Translations under genes and position numbers: made by a program
Assembly: GCA_018067145.1 (NCBI GenBank)
Contig: JAGPVD010000071.1
Coordinates: forward strand, 1 to 64,000
Direction of reading: 5' to 3'
DNA: 64,000 bases
Source of the DNA: Methyloceanibacter sp.
Lineage (GTDB): Bacteria; Pseudomonadota; Alphaproteobacteria; Rhizobiales; Methyloligellaceae
In this document: piece after piece, positions 45,995-56,427 of the stretch
Layout: every line of letters starts with the position of its first letter
How positions within the stretch are numbered: position 1 is the first letter of the stretch
Notes under the pieces: model-generated
Database searches by the model: none
What the model was told of the DNA's origin: nothing
The model's input: the letters and a program-made list of their open reading frames with translations, nothing else

Positions 45995-48085
45995 ATGCAG
46001 AGCAACCCGTCCCGCGCGGACGCACCACGCGCGCGCAAACATCCCTTGGCGTCATCCAACCACGGCATCGAGCGGGTAGACGACTACGCGTGGCTCCGCG
46101 CCTCGAATTGGCGGACGGTAATGCGCGATCCTTCTGTGCTCGATCCGGAAATCCGCAACCATCTCGAGGCCGAAAACGCCTACACCTCCTCGGCAATGGC
46201 GGACACGGACGCGCTTCAGGAGACGCTCTTCGCCGAGATGAAGGGGCGCATCAAGGAGAACGATGAGAGCGTTCCCGCCCCGGACGGCCCCTTCGCCTAC
46301 TACACGCGCTTCGTGGTCGGCGGTCAGCATCCGCTGTTCTGCCGCAAGCCGCGCGGCGGCGGCGAAGAGCAAATTCTGGTCGACGGCAACGAGCTCGCTG
46401 AGCCCCACAGCTATTTCCGTATCGCCAATGTGGCCCATAGCCCCGACCACAGCCTGATCGCCTATGCTGTCGATACCAGAGGCTCGGAGTTCTACGCCGT
46501 CAACATCATCGAGGCTCACACCGGCAAGCTCGTCGACTTTCAGATCACCGACAATAACGGCGCACTGCAATGGGCCGCCGACAGCCGGACGCTGCTCTAT
46601 ATCTGGCTCGACGAAGAGCACCGTCCCCGCCGCGTCCTCGCCCACGAAGTCGGCGCGCAGAGCACGGACCGTGTCGTTCATGAGAAACCCGACCCCGGTT
46701 ATTTCCTCGAGATTGACGCCACCCAGGACCAGCGTTTTCTCTTGCTCGGCGTCCACGACCACGAGACGGCTGAGGTCAGCCTGATCGACGCGAGTCAACC
46801 GGACGCAACGCCCCGCCTCGTGTCACCGCGCGAAACCAAACACGACTATTCGGTCGACCATCACGATGGCCGCCTCATTATCCTCACCAATTCCGACGGC
46901 GCCGAGGACTACCGCATCGTCGAAGCGCCGGCCGACAATCCTGGCCGCGAGAACTGGCGCGAGATCGAGCCACACCGGTCGGGGCGGCTCATTCTCAACA
47001 TCGTCGCCTATAAGGATTTTCTCGTTCGGCTTGAGCGGGAGGATGGCCTGCCCCGCATCGTGATCCGTCGCTTTGCTGACGGTGAGGAGCACAGCATCGC
47101 CTTCGACGAGGAGGCCTACGCGCTCGGCCTTTCTCAAGGTTACGAGTACAGCACGAATATTCTGCGCTTCACCTATTCGTCCATGACCACGCCCGCCCAG
47201 GTCTTCGACTACGACATGGCTGAGCGGACGCGTGAGCTGAGGAAGACTCAAGAGATCCCGAGCGGCCATGACCCAAGCCAATACGTCACCCAGCGCGTCA
47301 TGGCCCCGGCGAAAGACGGCGAGACCGTCCCTGTTACGCTGCTCTACCACACGGAAACGAAGCTCGACAGCACGGCACCGCTCCTGCTTTACGGCTACGG
47401 CGCTTACGGCATGACCATGCCCGCCAGCTTCTCGACCACCGCGCTTTCCCTAGTCGATCGTGGCTTTATCTATGCCATCGCCCATGTGCGCGGCGGCCAG
47501 GAGAAGGGCTATCGTTGGTATAAGGAAGGCAAGCGCGAGAAGAAGGAGAACACCTTCACCGACTTCATTGCCGCCGGCGAATATCTTGCGTGCGAAAATT
47601 TCACAACCAAGGGCCGTATCGTCGCCCATGGCGGCAGTGCGGGCGGCATGCTCATGGGCGCGATTGCCAACATGGCGCCTGATCTTTTTTTAGGGATCAT
47701 GGCTGAGGTGCCGTTCGTCGATGTCCTCACCACCATGCTCGACGCCACCCTGCCGCTGACCCCGCCCGAATGGCCGGAATGGGGAAATCCCATCGAGAGC
47801 GCCGATGACTATCGGACCATCGCCGTCTATTCGCCTTACGACAATGTGCGTGCGCAATGCCATCCGCACATCATTGCCCTAGCCGGTCTCACCGACCCGC
47901 GTGTGACCTATTGGGAGCCCGCGAAATGGGTGGCAAAGCTGCGCGAGCTCGACAGAAGCGACAATCTCATTCTACTGCGCACCAATATGGAGGCGGGCCA
48001 CGCCGGTGCCTCGGGCCGCTTCGAGCGCTTAAAGGAAGTTGCGCTGTCATACGCCTTCGCCCTCAAGATTGCCGGCCGCTCCTGA
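45995..48085 (+). CDS. Oligopeptidase B-like S9 peptidase
   Basis: YGAYGMTMPASFSTTALSLVDRGFIYAIAHVRGGQEKGYRWY; GGSAGGMLMGAIANMAPDLF catalytic Ser. Confidence 0.93.
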   Translation: MQSNPSRADAPRARKHPLASSNHGIERVDDYAWLRASNWRTVMRDPSVLDPEIRNHLEAENAYTSSAMADTDALQETLFAEMKGRIKENDESVPAPDGPFAYYTRFVVGGQHPLFCRKPRGGGEEQILVDGNELAEPHSYFRIANVAHSPDHSLIAYAVDTRGSEFYAVNIIEAHTGKLVDFQITDNNGALQWAADSRTLLYIWLDEEHRPRRVLAHEVGAQSTDRVVHEKPDPGYFLEIDATQDQRFLLLGVHDHETAEVSLIDASQPDATPRLVSPRETKHDYSVDHHDGRLIILTNSDGAEDYRIVEAPADNPGRENWREIEPHRSGRLILNIVAYKDFLVRLEREDGLPRIVIRRFADGEEHSIAFDEEAYALGLSQGYEYSTNILRFTYSSMTTPAQVFDYDMAERTRELRKTQEIPSGHDPSQYVTQRVMAPAKDGETVPVTLLYHTETKLDSTAPLLLYGYGAYGMTMPASFSTTALSLVDRGFIYAIAHVRGGQEKGYRWYKEGKREKKENTFTDFIAAGEYLACENFTTKGRIVAHGGSAGGMLMGAIANMAPDLFLGIMAEVPFVDVLTTMLDATLPLTPPEWPEWGNPIESADDYRTIAVYSPYDNVRAQCHPHIIALAGLTDPRVTYWEPAKWVAKLRELDRSDNLILLRTNMEAGHAGASGRFERLKEVALSYAFALKIAGRS

Positions 48086-48132
48086 GCCCCAGCCTCTAGG
48101 CGGACGCGCGAATTCTGTGCAAGAGTGCGCCC

Positions 48133-48687
48133 ATGCTGCTCTCCCGCGACAAGTCTCAGCTCCTGATCGTTGATGTCCAGGACAAGCTCCTCCGCGCCAT
48201 ATCAGGCAGAGACAGGGTCATCGACCGCTGTGTGCGGCTCGCCCAGGCGGCGCGCAGGCTCGGCGTGCCAATCACCCTGTCCGAGCAATATCCTCAAGGG
48301 CTAGGACCGACGGCCGATTCAGTCCGCGATGCCGTCGCCGATGAGGGCTATGTGTTCGACAAGGTCGAGTTCTCCTGCCCTAAGAACGAACCGCTGCGCC
48401 GCAGGCTGCATGAGCTTCGCCGCCAAGGCCGATCGCAAGTCGTGGTTGGCGGGATAGAGGCCCATGTCTGCGTGACGCAAACCGCGATGGATCTTGTGGG
48501 CCAGGGCTTCGAGGCCTTCGTGGTCTCCGATGCCGTCGGCTCGCGCTCCAAGGCGAGCTGCAAACTCGCACTGTCCCGGTTGCTCAAGTCCAGCGTCGAC
48601 GTAGTCGACAGCGAGATGGTCTTATTTGAATGGCTGGAGCGTTCCGGCACGCCTGAATTCAAGGAACTTCAGTCACTCATCAAGTGA
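48133..48687 (+). CDS. Isochorismatase-family hydrolase
   Basis: SQLLIVDVQDKLL; QVVVGGIEAHVCVTQTAMDLVGQGFEAFVVSDAVGSRS. Confidence 0.92.
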   Translation: MLLSRDKSQLLIVDVQDKLLRAISGRDRVIDRCVRLAQAARRLGVPITLSEQYPQGLGPTADSVRDAVADEGYVFDKVEFSCPKNEPLRRRLHELRRQGRSQVVVGGIEAHVCVTQTAMDLVGQGFEAFVVSDAVGSRSKASCKLALSRLLKSSVDVVDSEMVLFEWLERSGTPEFKELQSLIK

Positions 48688-48798
48688 GCGGTGGTTTTCT
48701 GAACGGAAGCTGCACCCCCAGTTCATGCGCGGTTCAGGCGGACCAGCGCAACATGCTCCTCGTCAGGTCCCTGGGCTGGCATTAGCGAACCTTCCTCG

Positions 48799-48832
48799 GC
48801 ACCGGGCGCGGAGTTCAGGGGCTCCGCGTCCA
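48799..48832 (+). repeat. 34-bp repeated palindromic element, copy 1
   Basis: GCACCGGGCGCGGAGTTCAGGGGCTCCGCGTCCA with hairpin CGCGGAG-ttcagggg-CTCCGCG. Confidence 0.85.
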
Positions 48833-48852
48833 TCCTCCCCAGCATTCGTCGC

Positions 48853-49000
48853 ACCGCTCTAGCTCGTCGAGATCAGCCCGCTGGAGCGGCAGAGCGTCCT
48901 CCCATACGCGCTGCAATTCGAGCCCGCTTGGGTCGAGATCGGACACGAAGTAGACGATGGCCGTCTGCCCTATCCCGGTGCGCTACAGTGTGCGCGGTGC
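48853..49000 (-). pseudogene. Short fragment reading RTGIGQTAIVYFVSDLDPSGLELQRVWEDALPLQRADLDE
   Basis: Coherent amino-acid stretch but no start codon and no flanking domain. Confidence 0.3.
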
Positions 49001-49047
49001 TAGGTTGATATGCTCGGCTTGCGGGGAACGCCAATGAGGGAGGCTTC

Positions 49048-49269
49048 GTGGTGCCTAAGCAGAAGTACGAAAACGACAACCTCACCGTCTTCTACGATCC
49101 GAAGGTTTGCATCCACGCCGGAGACTGCGTGCGAGGTCTTCCGTCCGTCTTTGATATCGCAAAAAAGCCATGGATCAATGTGGACGGCGCGCCCACCGAA
49201 AAGATCGTCGAGCAAATCAAGCAGTGCCCCTCTGGCGCGCTTAGCTACAAGCTGTCAAAAGACGTGTGA
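49048..49269 (+). CDS. Small (4Fe-4S) mono-cluster-type protein (Fer4_19/divergent), GTG start
   Basis: CIHAGDCVRGLPSVFDIAKKPWINVDGAPTEKIVEQIKQCPSGALSYK. Confidence 0.87.
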   Translation: MVPKQKYENDNLTVFYDPKVCIHAGDCVRGLPSVFDIAKKPWINVDGAPTEKIVEQIKQCPSGALSYKLSKDV

Positions 49270-49303
49270 AATCAGTGTAGAATTGGCCAACCCACCTTAA
49301 CGG

Positions 49304-49519
49304 CTAATTGCGATACTTGCGCTTCTTGGTTGGCTTTGGCGTGAGGTCGGCTATGCAGTTAGCCATGAACGCTTCCCACGCCCCTCGCCGTAGCGGCAAC
49401 GTTGCCTGCCGCGCCTTCTCAAAACAGAAGGCTTCGATTTCCCGTGGCGCAGCCGAAGCGAGGGTCACGCTCATCAACGCCAGAAAGGTGACCGCCACCA
49501 GCACACATTTCGGTTTCAA
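49304..49519 (-). CDS. Small secreted hypothetical protein
   Basis: Signal peptide MKPKCVLVAVTFLALMSVTLASAAPR. Confidence 0.5.
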   Translation of the reverse strand: MKPKCVLVAVTFLALMSVTLASAAPREIEAFCFEKARQATLPLRRGAWEAFMANCIADLTPKPTKKRKYRN

Positions 49520-49607
49520 CGTTTGGCTCCTTACCTTCCAGCCAAGGCTGGCACATCAGCAGGTCCAAAAGGGTACCATGAAGCTCGGCGCATTGCCGTG
49601 AATGTTG

Positions 49608-49844
49608 CTAAGCTGCCGGGACTGCTTTGGCCCGTCGGGTGAGCGAATTTCGGTAAGCATCGGCGGCGGTATCGCCTGAGGGAAAGCCTTGTCGGAAGTT
49701 GTAGGCATCCGCGCCTTGTGCAGAAGAAATCGTTCCGTCAAGCAAGAGGTCTTCGTCGGAGGCATTTACCTGTTCGGCAGTTGTGGCAACCAGCGCCAAC
49801 GCTAGTGCACCGAATGCCGCACGGTTTAGGAAGGACTTGGTCAT
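49608..49844 (-). CDS. Small secreted hypothetical protein
   Basis: Signal peptide MTKSFLNRAAFGALALALVATTAEQVNA. Confidence 0.5.
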   Translation of the reverse strand: MTKSFLNRAAFGALALALVATTAEQVNASDEDLLLDGTISSAQGADAYNFRQGFPSGDTAADAYRNSLTRRAKAVPAA

Positions 49845-50011
49845 CAAGATTTCCTCTGCTTGGATTGCAAACGAGATCGACCTCCTAAGAGGCGTCGTCC
49901 ATAGGCGCCTAACCTTTACCATCAAAAGAAAATGCATCGCCTAATGTCGACTTTGTCCACATCTTGGCCACCCATCATTCGGGGATCCCGCTTTCCCGCA
50001 GGCCGTGCCGT

Positions 50012-50045
50012 GCACCGGGCGCGGAGTTCAGGGGCTCCGCGTCCA
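50012..50045 (+). repeat. 34-bp repeated palindromic element, copy 2
   Basis: Identical to 48799-48832, same orientation. Confidence 0.85.
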
Positions 50046-50209
50046 CCCGGGCCCAGTCCCAGAACCACAATTTTCGCCTGCGACATTCAGTTTTCGAATG
50101 TGAGCAAGCGTGCGGCCTTACGATATGTGGACCCGCTTGCCTCACCCCGGTGGAAGCATTAGCTTTCGGTCGTCTTTCCCAACCCTCATACATTCGCCGG
50201 AGACCTATC

Positions 50210-50815
50210 GTGGCATTCGAACTCCCACCCCTGCCCTATGGCTACGACGCGCTTCAGCCTTATATGTCGGCCGAGACGCTCGAATATCATCATGACAAGC
50301 ACCACAAGGCCTATGTGGACAATCTCAACAAGTTCCTGCCTGGCACCGAGTTTGAAGGCATGGGGCTTGAGGAAATTGTCACGGCGAGCTTCGGCAAGAA
50401 CGCCGGCGTGTTCAACAACGCAGCCCAGGACTTCAACCACATCCAGTTCTGGAACTGGATGAAGAAGGACGGCGGCGGTAAGAAAATTCCTGGCTCGATC
50501 CTCGCGCTGATCGACCGCGACCTTGGCGGCTACGACAAGTTCCGCGCCGACTTCATCAACGCCGGCGTGACCCAGTTTGGCTCAGGCTGGTGCTGGCTTA
50601 CACTCAAGGACGGCAAGCTTGAAGTAACCAAAACGCCAAACGGAGAGAACCCTCTGGTTCATGGCGGCTGGCCGTTGCTCGGTTGCGATGTGTGGGAGCA
50701 CTCCTATTACATCGACTATCGCAACGCGCGGCCGAAATATCTCGAAGCATGGTTTGACGATCTCATCAACTGGGCTCATGTCGAAGAGATGTACGCACAG
50801 GCGCCGGGTAAATAG
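50210..50815 (+). CDS. sodB: Fe/Mn superoxide dismutase, GTG start
   Basis: VAFELPPLPYGYDALQPYMSAETLEYHHDKHHKAYVDNLN; GCDVWEHSYYIDYRNARPKYLEAWF. Confidence 0.96.
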   Translation: MAFELPPLPYGYDALQPYMSAETLEYHHDKHHKAYVDNLNKFLPGTEFEGMGLEEIVTASFGKNAGVFNNAAQDFNHIQFWNWMKKDGGGKKIPGSILALIDRDLGGYDKFRADFINAGVTQFGSGWCWLTLKDGKLEVTKTPNGENPLVHGGWPLLGCDVWEHSYYIDYRNARPKYLEAWFDDLINWAHVEEMYAQAPGK

Positions 50816-50841
50816 TCCTCGCCTAAGCGCAATAATTTCAG

Positions 50842-50876
50842 CGGGCGGTCTTCAATAGAGACCGCCCGTTTTCTGT
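50842..50876 (+). terminator. Rho-independent terminator of sodB
   Basis: CGGGCGGTCT-tcaatag-AGACCGCCCG then TTTTCTGTTT. Confidence 0.9.
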
Positions 50877-50887
50877 TTAGTTGGGCG

Positions 50888-52768
50888 TCAGCCCTCGGCG
50901 CTCTCGCCACTGGCACTCTCAGCAAGCTCGGTCGCTTTCATCCAGTCCGCCTCGGCGGCCGTAAGATTCCGTTCTAAATCGCCGCGTTTCCTCATGAGAT
51001 CACTGGCGGATGTGCCTGTCGCCTCCGGCGCCGCCAGCAAACCATCAATCTCTTCGCGCTTCTGCCAAAGCCGCTTCATCTCGGCCTCGGCCTGAACCAC
51101 GGCCTTGCGTAAAGTCTTGTTGCGCTCCCGCGCCGCTGCCGCCTGCCGACGCTCCTCCTTGCGGTTGCCCCGCTTCGCGGAACTTCCATTGCCCCCCTTC
51201 GCGGCACCGGAACTGAGGATCTGATCGCGATAGTCATCGAGGCTTCCATCGAACTCCGTGACCGTACCGTCGGCGACGAGCACAAGCCTGTCGGCGATCA
51301 ACCCCACCAGATGGCGATCATGACTGACCACCACCACGGCGCCACCGAACTCAGCCAGGGCTTGGACCAGCGCCTCCCGCGCGTCCACGTCGAGATGGTT
51401 GGTCGGCTCATCGAGGATCAGGATATGCGGCGCGTCTCTCGTGATCAGCGCCAGGGACAGCCGCGCGCGCTCCCCGCCGGAAAGCTGGCCCACTGGAACC
51501 ATCGCCTTGTCGCCAGAGAAGCCAAAGCGACCGAGATGTGCCCGAACCAGACCGGGCTTCGCGTCCGTCAGCAGCCGCTCCATATGTTGGATCGGCGTGT
51601 CGTCCGCGACCAGTTCCTCGATCTGATGCTGCGCGAAATACCCGACCTTCAACTTGCCGCTGGCAGCAACGCATCCATCCATCGGCTCCAACTGGCCCGC
51701 CAGCAGACGCGCCAATGTGGTCTTGCCGTTGCCGTTACGGCCCACGAGCGCGATGCGATCGTCCGGATCAATCCGGAAATTCAGCTCCGACAGAACCGGC
51801 AGGCCGGGTGCGTAACCGACCGCGGCATCATCGAGCACAACCAGCGGCGGTCGTAATTCCTTCGGACTGGGAAAGTCAAAGACGAGCGAACCGTCCTCCG
51901 CCGAAGCGGCGACGGGCTCCATTTTCGCCAGCGCCTTCAGGCGACTTTGCGCCTGGCGCGCGGTATGGGCCTTGAAGCGCCAGCGATCCACGTAGTCCTG
52001 CAGCCTTTTGCGTTTCGCGTCTTGGCTCGCCCGCGCCGCTTCCGTCTGCGCTTGGCGCTCACGCCGCTGCCGCTCGAACTGATCGTAGTTTCCTGAATAG
52101 AGGAGGGTCTTGCCGCCCTCCACATGAAGGATGTGGTCGACCACATTGTTTAGGAGGTCGCGCTCATGGCTCACCACGATCAGGCTGTTGCGATAGCCCT
52201 TTAGGAAGGACTCGAGCCACAGCGCCGCTTCGAGATCGAGATGGTTGGACGGCTCGTCCAGCAGCAGCAGATCAGGCTCTGAGAACAACAGTGCGGCGAG
52301 CGCCACGCGCATGCGCCACCCGCCCGAGAATGTGTCGAGCGCTTGATGCTGAGTTGCCTCGGAAAAACCAAGGCCGGCGAGAATGCGGGACACCCGTGAC
52401 GGCGCCCCATGCGCGTCGATGGTGTTAAGCCGCTCATGGATATCGGCGATGCGATGGGGGTCCGTGGCATGCTCCGCTTCCGCCAGGAGCTCGTTGCGCT
52501 CCGTGGCCGCGGCCAGCACGGTCTCGAACGGCGTAGCCGACCCGCCCGGCGCCTCTTGGGCAACATAGCCGATGGTTAGGTCCGACCGCCCTTCGATCTT
52601 GCCGTCGTCAGCTTCGTAAAGCCCGGCGATAAGCTTCAGAAGCGTGGACTTGCCCGCGCCGTTGCGGCCAACCAGCCCAACGCGCGACTTTGGCGGTAGC
52701 GCTGCAGAGGCATGGTCAAGGATGAGATGGCCGCCAAGGCGGAGCGTGATGTCATCAATTGTGAACAT
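50888..52768 (-). CDS. ABC-F family ATP-binding protein
   Basis: Two Walker A (GRNGAGKSTLLK, GRNGNGKTTLAR), two ABC signatures (FSGGWRMRVALA, LSGGERARLSLA), linker. Confidence 0.94.
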   Translation of the reverse strand: MFTIDDITLRLGGHLILDHASAALPPKSRVGLVGRNGAGKSTLLKLIAGLYEADDGKIEGRSDLTIGYVAQEAPGGSATPFETVLAAATERNELLAEAEHATDPHRIADIHERLNTIDAHGAPSRVSRILAGLGFSEATQHQALDTFSGGWRMRVALAALLFSEPDLLLLDEPSNHLDLEAALWLESFLKGYRNSLIVVSHERDLLNNVVDHILHVEGGKTLLYSGNYDQFERQRRERQAQTEAARASQDAKRKRLQDYVDRWRFKAHTARQAQSRLKALAKMEPVAASAEDGSLVFDFPSPKELRPPLVVLDDAAVGYAPGLPVLSELNFRIDPDDRIALVGRNGNGKTTLARLLAGQLEPMDGCVAASGKLKVGYFAQHQIEELVADDTPIQHMERLLTDAKPGLVRAHLGRFGFSGDKAMVPVGQLSGGERARLSLALITRDAPHILILDEPTNHLDVDAREALVQALAEFGGAVVVVSHDRHLVGLIADRLVLVADGTVTEFDGSLDDYRDQILSSGAAKGGNGSSAKRGNRKEERRQAAAARERNKTLRKAVVQAEAEMKRLWQKREEIDGLLAAPEATGTSASDLMRKRGDLERNLTAAEADWMKATELAESASGESAEG

Positions 52769-52811
52769 GGGCGGCGTGATAGCACAGGAAGAAGCAGCCG
52801 CGTGCGTCTTG

Positions 52812-54374
52812 CTATCGGCGTCTCACTCCGCCCAAAGCGCCGCGCTTGATCGCGTCCTCTGCGACCCGCGTGATCATGGGCACGACCGAGCGGACGAAGA
52901 CCTTACTGAAGGCGGTCCAAAAGCCGTCGCCGCGCGATCCGCTACTGGACTTCTTCTTGGTCGCCTTTTTTTTCCCGCTCTCCTTCGCCTCGGCTGCCTC
53001 TGCCTCAGCCTCGGCTTCCGCCTTGACCCGCTCCGCCGTTCGTTTCTGCAAAATCTCGAAGGCCGACTTGCGATCGACGGGCTTGTCATAGTCGCCGGCG
53101 ACTGGGCTCTCCTTGATGACCGTCTTACGCTCTGCGGCCGTGAGCGGACCCGGCCTCGATGACGGCGGCTTGATGAGCGTGCGCTCAACCATGGTCGGCC
53201 GCCCTTTGCGATCCAACGTCGAGATGAGCGCCTCGCCGATGCCGAGCTCCATGATCGCCGTTTTGGTATCGATGTCCGGATTGGCGCGGAAGGTCTCGGC
53301 CGCTGCCTTGATGGCCTTTTGCTCCGCCGGCGTGAAGGCACGCAAGGCATGCTGCACGCGGTTGCCGAGCTGAGCCGACACGCTATCGGGCACATCAAGC
53401 GGATTCTGCGTCACAAAATAGACGCCCACGCCCTTGGAGCGAATAAGGCGCACAACCTGCTCGATCTTCCGCAGCAGTGCTTTCGGTGCATCCCGGAACA
53501 AGACATGCGCCTCGTCGAAGAAGAAGACGAGCTTCGGCTTGTCGGGATCACCCACCTCGGGCAGTTCCTCGAACAACTCCGACAACAGGAACAACAAGAA
53601 CGTCGCGTAGAGGCGCGGGCTCTGCATGAGCTGGTCGGCGGCAAGGACGCTGATATAGCCACGCCCATCGCGTGCGGTCCGCATCAGATCCTTTACCTCC
53701 AGCGCCGGCTCGCCGAAGAAATACTCAGCGCCCTGTCGCTCCAGAACCAGGAGCGAGCGCTGAATGGAGCCCACCGAAGCCTTGGTGATATTGCCGTATT
53801 TGGTGGTGAGATCGGCGGCGCGCTCGGCCAGGTTCACGAGCAACGACTGCAAGTCCTTGAGATCGAGAAGTAGCAGCTTCTCGTCATCAGCGATCTTAAA
53901 GGCGATGTTAAGCACGCCCTCTTGCGCCTCACTCAGTTCCATCAAGCGCGACAAAAGAAGCGGCCCCAGCTCCGTGATGGTGGTCCGGATCGGATGGCCC
54001 TTCTCACCGAACAGATCCCAGAAGATCACCGGATACGCGTTTAATTCGACGTCATAGCCGATCAGCTTAGCGCGATCCTCAATCCAGCCTTTGGCGACGC
54101 CTTTCTCGGCCAAGCCGGAGAGGTCGCCCTTCACATCAGCGCAGAACACTGGAACGCCCTCGTCTGAGAAGCTCTCGGCCAAGCCCTGCAAGGTCACCGT
54201 CTTACCGGTTCCCGTAGCGCCGGTGACCAGCCCATGCCGGTTGGCGAGCTTCAGCAGGATAAACTCGGCCTTGTCGCTCTGGCCGATATAGATGCTCTCA
54301 GCGGGAGCGGTCACGGCCTCAGCCACCTTGTCCTGCTTCGTGGCCTTCTTGGGTGCCGCCTTGCGCCTCGCCAT
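52812..54374 (-). CDS. DUF853 / HerA-like ATPase
   Basis: [56 protein letters not shown]. Confidence 0.93.
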   Translation of the reverse strand: MARRKAAPKKATKQDKVAEAVTAPAESIYIGQSDKAEFILLKLANRHGLVTGATGTGKTVTLQGLAESFSDEGVPVFCADVKGDLSGLAEKGVAKGWIEDRAKLIGYDVELNAYPVIFWDLFGEKGHPIRTTITELGPLLLSRLMELSEAQEGVLNIAFKIADDEKLLLLDLKDLQSLLVNLAERAADLTTKYGNITKASVGSIQRSLLVLERQGAEYFFGEPALEVKDLMRTARDGRGYISVLAADQLMQSPRLYATFLLFLLSELFEELPEVGDPDKPKLVFFFDEAHVLFRDAPKALLRKIEQVVRLIRSKGVGVYFVTQNPLDVPDSVSAQLGNRVQHALRAFTPAEQKAIKAAAETFRANPDIDTKTAIMELGIGEALISTLDRKGRPTMVERTLIKPPSSRPGPLTAAERKTVIKESPVAGDYDKPVDRKSAFEILQKRTAERVKAEAEAEAEAAEAKESGKKKATKKKSSSGSRGDGFWTAFSKVFVRSVVPMITRVAEDAIKRGALGGVRRR

Positions 54375-54526
54375 TCTCGTCCCTCCTACTCGCTTGCCTG
54401 CGGCACTCTAACGGGTGCGATGGCCGCAAGCCAAGGCGGTCTGTCACGGGTCAGCGGCATCGTATCCTGACGGCTTTCTTGCCCTGTGGGCTTCGTGCTA
54501 GGAGACAACCAAGAACCAACTAGAGC

Positions 54527-56389
54527 ATGCTGGACATGGATAAACTTCCCTTGGCCCGAGACTTTCCCGCCACCGACGAGGCGGCGTGGAAGACACTCGT
54601 GGAAAAGGCGCTGAAAGGCGCCCCCTTCTCTGTGCTCGAATCGAAGAGTTATGACGGCTTCGCTGTCGAGCCGCTCTACGGTCGCGCCCCGGATGCCCAA
54701 ATCATTCCTGGCCGCGCGCCCGGAAAGCCGTGGGAGGTGCTTCAGCGCATCGAGCTTGGCGACGCCAAAGCGGCCAACGACCAGATCCTTGAAGATTTGA
54801 ACAACGGCGCGAGTGGGCTCGCACTCGTGTTTCAGGGCTCACCCGGTGATGACGGTTATGCGTTTCCACCGTGCCCGACCGCGCTGAGCGCAGCACTCGA
54901 AGGTGTCCACCTTGAGTGGGGCGTCCCAATCGAGCTCCAGCAGGGCCTAGCCTGTAGAGACGCAGCGCTCACGCTCTCGAACCTGGTCAAAACGAGAGGC
55001 GTCGCGGCAAGTGATGTGAATATCCGCTTTGGCCTCGATCCGATCGGTGTTCTCGCAGCGAACGGATGGAGCTACGTCGTCTGGCCCGACATGGCGCCGG
55101 TGTTCACCAGCCTAGTCGCGGAGCTGATCGAGCAAGGCTTCAAGGGCCCGTTCGCCGTCGGGGACGGACGCCCAGTGCATGCTGCTGGCGGCTCTGAGGC
55201 ACAAGAGCTCGCCTTCGCGCTCTCCACCGCTATCGCTTATCTCCGAGCGCTGGAGACAGGCGGCATCCCGCTCGACGACGCGCGGCGCCTTATCTTCTTC
55301 CGCCTTGCCGCCGATCAGAAGCAGTTCCTCACTATCGCCAAGTTCCGGGCTTTGCGGAAACTTTGGGCGCGTGTGGAGGAGGCTTGTGGACTCAAACCTG
55401 AAACTGCGTTTGTCAGCGCCGAGACCGCTTGGCGCATGATGACAAAGCGCGATCCGCACGGGAACATCGTGCGCGGCACCATCGCGGTGTTCTCCGCCGC
55501 ACTCGGCGGCGCCGATGCGGTGACGGTACTGCCCTTCAGTTCAGCACTCGGTTTGCCGGACCCGTTTGCCCGCCGTGTCGCGCGCAACACCCAGACGGTG
55601 CTCGTCGAGGAGGCGAACCTCTATCGCGTCGCCGACCCGGCTGCGGGCGCGGGCGCCATCGAGGCGCTGACCGATGAGCTCTGTACCGCCGCATGGGCAC
55701 TCTTCCAAGACATCGAGAAGGCTGGTGGCGCTGCCGAAGCTTTGCGGGCCGGCCTGATCCAGCGTGAGGTCGCAAAGGTGCGCGCCGAGCGCGAGAAGGC
55801 TGCCGCGTGCCGGAAGGACTCACTGGTCGGCACCAGCGACTTCCCCGATCTCGCCGAGAAGGCGGTCGCCGTGCGCGATGCCGCGCCCTGTCCGCCATGC
55901 GACGATCCGGAGGAACAGAGCGTAGAGCCGTTGCACCGCATGCGCTCGGCCGAGCCATTCGAAAATTTGCGCGACCGTAGCGATGACTTTCTCGCCAAGC
56001 ATGGCGAACGTCCCAAGGTTTTTCTCGCCTGTCTCGGACGACCCGCCGACTTTAACGCGCGGGCGAGCTTCGCCCGGAGCCTCTTCGAGGCGGGCGGCAT
56101 CGCCGCGATCACGCCCGAAGGCGCACAAGACATTGACGGCCTGACAAAAGCCTTCAATGCGTCGGGTGCAAAACTCGCCTGCCTCTGCTCCTCCGACAAA
56201 GTCTATGCGTCCGAGGGCGCGGAAACGGCGAAAGCCTTCAGCGAGGCTGGCGCGCAACATATCTATCTGGCCGGAAAGCCGGGCGAACACGAGGCCGCGT
56301 TAAAGGCGGCCGGCGTGACCGGCTTCGTATCGGTAGGCACCGACATTCTCGCGATGCTTCGCCAAGCCTACGCAAACTTGGGACTTTAG
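54527..56389 (+). CDS. Methylmalonyl-CoA mutase small subunit
   Basis: PLYGRAPDAQIIPGRAPGKPWEVLQRIE; partner of downstream large subunit. Confidence 0.92.
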   Translation: MLDMDKLPLARDFPATDEAAWKTLVEKALKGAPFSVLESKSYDGFAVEPLYGRAPDAQIIPGRAPGKPWEVLQRIELGDAKAANDQILEDLNNGASGLALVFQGSPGDDGYAFPPCPTALSAALEGVHLEWGVPIELQQGLACRDAALTLSNLVKTRGVAASDVNIRFGLDPIGVLAANGWSYVVWPDMAPVFTSLVAELIEQGFKGPFAVGDGRPVHAAGGSEAQELAFALSTAIAYLRALETGGIPLDDARRLIFFRLAADQKQFLTIAKFRALRKLWARVEEACGLKPETAFVSAETAWRMMTKRDPHGNIVRGTIAVFSAALGGADAVTVLPFSSALGLPDPFARRVARNTQTVLVEEANLYRVADPAAGAGAIEALTDELCTAAWALFQDIEKAGGAAEALRAGLIQREVAKVRAEREKAAACRKDSLVGTSDFPDLAEKAVAVRDAAPCPPCDDPEEQSVEPLHRMRSAEPFENLRDRSDDFLAKHGERPKVFLACLGRPADFNARASFARSLFEAGGIAAITPEGAQDIDGLTKAFNASGAKLACLCSSDKVYASEGAETAKAFSEAGAQHIYLAGKPGEHEAALKAAGVTGFVSVGTDILAMLRQAYANLGL

Positions 56390-56427
56390 GCGCAAGCCAA
56401 CGTGGCAGCCTGAAAGGGAACGACTAA

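Noticed and set aside
48799-50045. Two 34-bp repeats as a possible CRISPR array
   Set aside because: Only two copies, 1.2 kb apart, no regular spacers and no cas genes in the window.
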